Assembly (NCBI RefSeq): GCF_009763255.1
Contig: NZ_WSJB01000006.1
Coordinates: 62,001 to 126,000 of the forward strand
Length of the DNA stretch: 64,000 bases
Direction: 5' to 3'
From: Bordetella sp. 02P26C-1
GTDB lineage: Bacteria; Pseudomonadota; Gammaproteobacteria; Burkholderiales; Burkholderiaceae_B
The notes under the pieces are model-generated. The model made no database searches, was not told the origin of the DNA, and was given only the letters and a program-made list of their open reading frames with translations. Position numbers and translations under genes: made by a program. This document shows positions 62,541 to 64,000 of the stretch, one piece after another. How positions within the stretch are numbered: the stretch's first letter is position 1; each line of letters starts with the position of its first letter.

Positions 62541-62980
62541 ACGGAGCCCCTATACGTAGTGCGTACAACGTGTGGCGTGCGAAACCCTAGCCACGTGGCA
62601 ATGCACGCCAGCACAAACGTGATAACCGACATCACGAGCCCTGTTGGCAGGCTGGCCCAGGCGTCGCGCGCATGCATCAGGGCATTCAGAAAGCCGACTA
62701 TCCAGGTAACCAACAGCACGATGGCATAGGGCACGAAGCCCCGGGCACGCTGGATGGGCCGGAAAATGCCCACGATTGCGCAAACTAACGCAATCCCACT
62801 AAACAGCAGCGCGCCAGCAAGCATCCAGGACGAGAAATTTTTCCACTGGATCTCGAAGGTTTTGGCATAAGCGACATCGGAAAGCAGCGTTCCGAGAAAC
62901 AGAGCCAGCGCCCCCGCCAACAACACACCATGCAGGGGATGTACGGTCGGAGCGTACCGGGGTTCAACAATGACAGTCAC
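62537..62980 (-). CDS. DUF2231-family membrane protein, upstream of the sugar dehydrogenase
   Basis: 147 residues from a GTG at 62980 after AAGGGGATACCC. Four hydrophobic segments and the DUF2231 start HPLHGVLLAGALALFLGTLLSDVAY are seen. It is translationally coupled to the dehydrogenase, suggesting it may bind haem or redox partners for it, though the function is not established. It is the second DUF2231 protein in this window. Confidence 0.87.
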   Translation of the reverse strand: MTVIVEPRYAPTVHPLHGVLLAGALALFLGTLLSDVAYAKTFEIQWKNFSSWMLAGALLFSGIALVCAIVGIFRPIQRARGFVPYAIVLLVTWIVGFLNALMHARDAWASLPTGLVMSVITFVLACIATWLGFRTPHVVRTTYRGSV

Positions 62981-63134
62981 GGGTATCCCCTTTGGAGTCG
63001 TACGGATGACGGCGGGGAATGCCGCAAGAATCGCGCCTGGCCGAAGTGGTTAAAGGCGTCATCAGGTTCGATGGGAACAGCACTTGCAGCGCGACATCGC
63101 GGGTAGCACGTACCCGCGTTGATGGAGATTTACC

Positions 63135-63443
63135 ATGACCGATCCGATTAAACCTGCCGTCCCCGCCGCGAACCGCGAAGGTCGTCCCGCTCATCCCGAC
63201 CCGAATCGCGGAGCACCGCGTCCTCGACATACTTCGGATGAAGAAACAGCGCGGCCGGACATGGACCATCCGCCTCGCGCTCAGGGCGGCGATCGCCCGG
63301 CCTTCGATCGCGGCACCGATGCCGCCGACGAAGCGGCGCGCAATGGTGGAATCTCCCGCGAGGGCAATTTCACGCCGCCCGACACAGGTCGGGATGATCC
63401 GGGCCGCAAAGGTGGGCGTACACCGCCGGGTGGGGAGAGCTAA
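63135..63443 (+). CDS. Hydrophilic disordered hypothetical protein
   Basis: 102 residues from ATG 63135 with a GGAGATTTACC ribosome site. It is highly charged and proline/glycine-rich, with no hydrophobic core, signal peptide or membrane helix, so it is probably disordered. Similar short proteins are common in Burkholderiales without known role. It precedes a DUF3008 gene by 66 bp on the same strand. Confidence 0.65.
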   Translation: MTDPIKPAVPAANREGRPAHPDPNRGAPRPRHTSDEETARPDMDHPPRAQGGDRPAFDRGTDAADEAARNGGISREGNFTPPDTGRDDPGRKGGRTPPGGES

Positions 63444-63509
63444 GGGTTCAGCGCCAGGCACGTACCTTGCCGGCGGATCATTTACAGAGTTCTATTCATG
63501 GAGGCGATG

Positions 63510-63698
63510 ATGCCTGCTAAGTCTCAAGCCCAACAACGCGCCGCGGGCGCGGCGTTATCCGCCAAGCGCGGTGAACAGAAAAAGAGCGAATTGAAAGGAG
63601 CCTCAAAGTCCATGTATGAATCGATGGACAAAAAGGAGTTGGAAAAAATGGCCTCTGGATCTACGCGGGGTAAACCTGAACACAAGCACGATTCATAG
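63510..63698 (+). CDS. DUF3008-family small protein
   Basis: 62 residues from ATG 63510, preceded by GGAGG five bases upstream; earlier ATGs at 63498 and 63507 fit the ribosome site less well. The start MPAKSQAQQRAAGAALSAKRGE and lysine-rich end match DUF3008 proteins of unknown function. Its last 6 bp overlap the convergent beta-lactamase gene. Confidence 0.8.
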   Translation: MPAKSQAQQRAAGAALSAKRGEQKKSELKGASKSMYESMDKKELEKMASGSTRGKPEHKHDS

Positions 63699-64000
63699 CG
63701 ACACCGGCAGGGAGCCGAGTATCCTGAACGCACTTTCCACCCGTGCCGGAATGGGAAAATTCTTGTTCGCCAGCATCGCAATACCCACCTGGTGATGCGG
63801 AATAAACGCGACGTAAGCGCCGAAACCGTTGGTGGAGCCCGATTTGTTGGTGTACATCGGCTTGTCTGGCGAAAGAGCCGGGTGAAGGCTGACCGCAGGA
63901 TTGGTGTGCAGCGCCATCTGAGTAGAGTTGCCATCGAGCAGGCGGTCTATGGAGATCGGCCATTCATAACTCTCCCAGCCTAGCCCTTGCCTCATGGGAC
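63693..64000 (-). CDS. Class C beta-lactamase / serine hydrolase (partial, C-terminus only)
   Basis: The last ~100 residues of an AmpC-type penicillin-binding-fold enzyme, running off the right edge at its 5' end. QGLGWESYEWP, the KSG box (NKSGSTNGFGAYVAFIP, corresponding to KTG) and ANKNFPIPARVESAF match class C beta-lactamases. The serine and tyrosine motifs lie outside the window, so it could also be a related esterase. The KTG box reads KSG. Confidence 0.85.
   Translation of the reverse strand, partial: PMRQGLGWESYEWPISIDRLLDGNSTQMALHTNPAVSLHPALSPDKPMYTNKSGSTNGFGAYVAFIPHHQVGIAMLANKNFPIPARVESAFRILGSLPVSL

Overview
The window looks like a chromosomal segment of a high-GC betaproteobacterium, most likely order Burkholderiales, family Alcaligenaceae (Bordetella/Achromobacter-like). 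This rests on two Bug-type solute receptors, paired DUF4148 proteins, a zinc-cysteine FlhC, and a flhDC - motAB - che - flhBA gene order, all common in that group. I see no rRNA, confident tRNA, CRISPR array, insertion sequence or phage module.

Layout. (1) 1-2192: the start of a LivK-like ABC binding protein and a divergent ferredoxin-reductase-like flavoprotein, with two copies of one 8-7-8 palindrome in the shared promoter region. (2) 2239-17172: the flagellar/chemotaxis block, read on the minus strand as flhD flhC, then aer, then motA motB cheA cheW cheR cheB cheY cheZ flhB flhA. A plus-strand ankyrin-repeat gene sits between aer and motA. (3) 17597-24224: gabT with a divergent MocR/GabR-type regulator, a two-gene operon of small unknown proteins with its own terminator, and a Cache-domain chemoreceptor. 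(4) 24479-30850: an aminotransferase, a 2-hydroxyacid dehydrogenase and a class II aldolase on the minus strand with a divergent LysR gene, then a Bug receptor and an lrgA-lrgB pair. (5) 31029-42627: a minus-strand run that looks like one catabolic operon: IclR regulator, hydantoinase A and B, Bug receptor, ThDP-dependent decarboxylase-like enzyme, a three-subunit opine/amino-acid oxidase, and an MmgE/PrpD protein. (6) 42807-47336: two paralogous convergent TetR genes, two DUF4148 genes and four copies of a shared operator-like motif; then an ankyrin protein ending in a CaaX-like tetrapeptide, a LysR regulator and a DUF1127 gene. (7) 47483-55668: a cytochrome c oxidase operon (coxB, a coxA-coxIII fusion, a small membrane protein), DUF2231 and CopD-like membrane proteins, and a cytosolic formate dehydrogenase with its DUF1641 partner. 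(8) 56040-64000: an APC permease, an exported methyltransferase-like protein, an RraA-like protein, a TonB receptor near a PQQ-type sugar dehydrogenase and its DUF2231 partner, two small hydrophilic proteins, and the 3' end of an AmpC-type beta-lactamase.

How the parts may work together. The motility block couples sensing (Aer, Cache receptor) to the CheA/Y/Z pathway and flagellar export. The middle of the window is dominated by uptake and oxidation of organic and amino acids. Formate dehydrogenase, the aa3-like oxidase and the PQQ-type sugar dehydrogenase would feed or use the respiratory chain. The items I consider most worth follow-up are the ankyrin/CaaX protein, the uncharacterised nine-gene catabolic run, the DUF4148/TetR regulon and the possible PQQ-scavenging pair. 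All functional assignments come from motifs recognised by eye; no database search was run.
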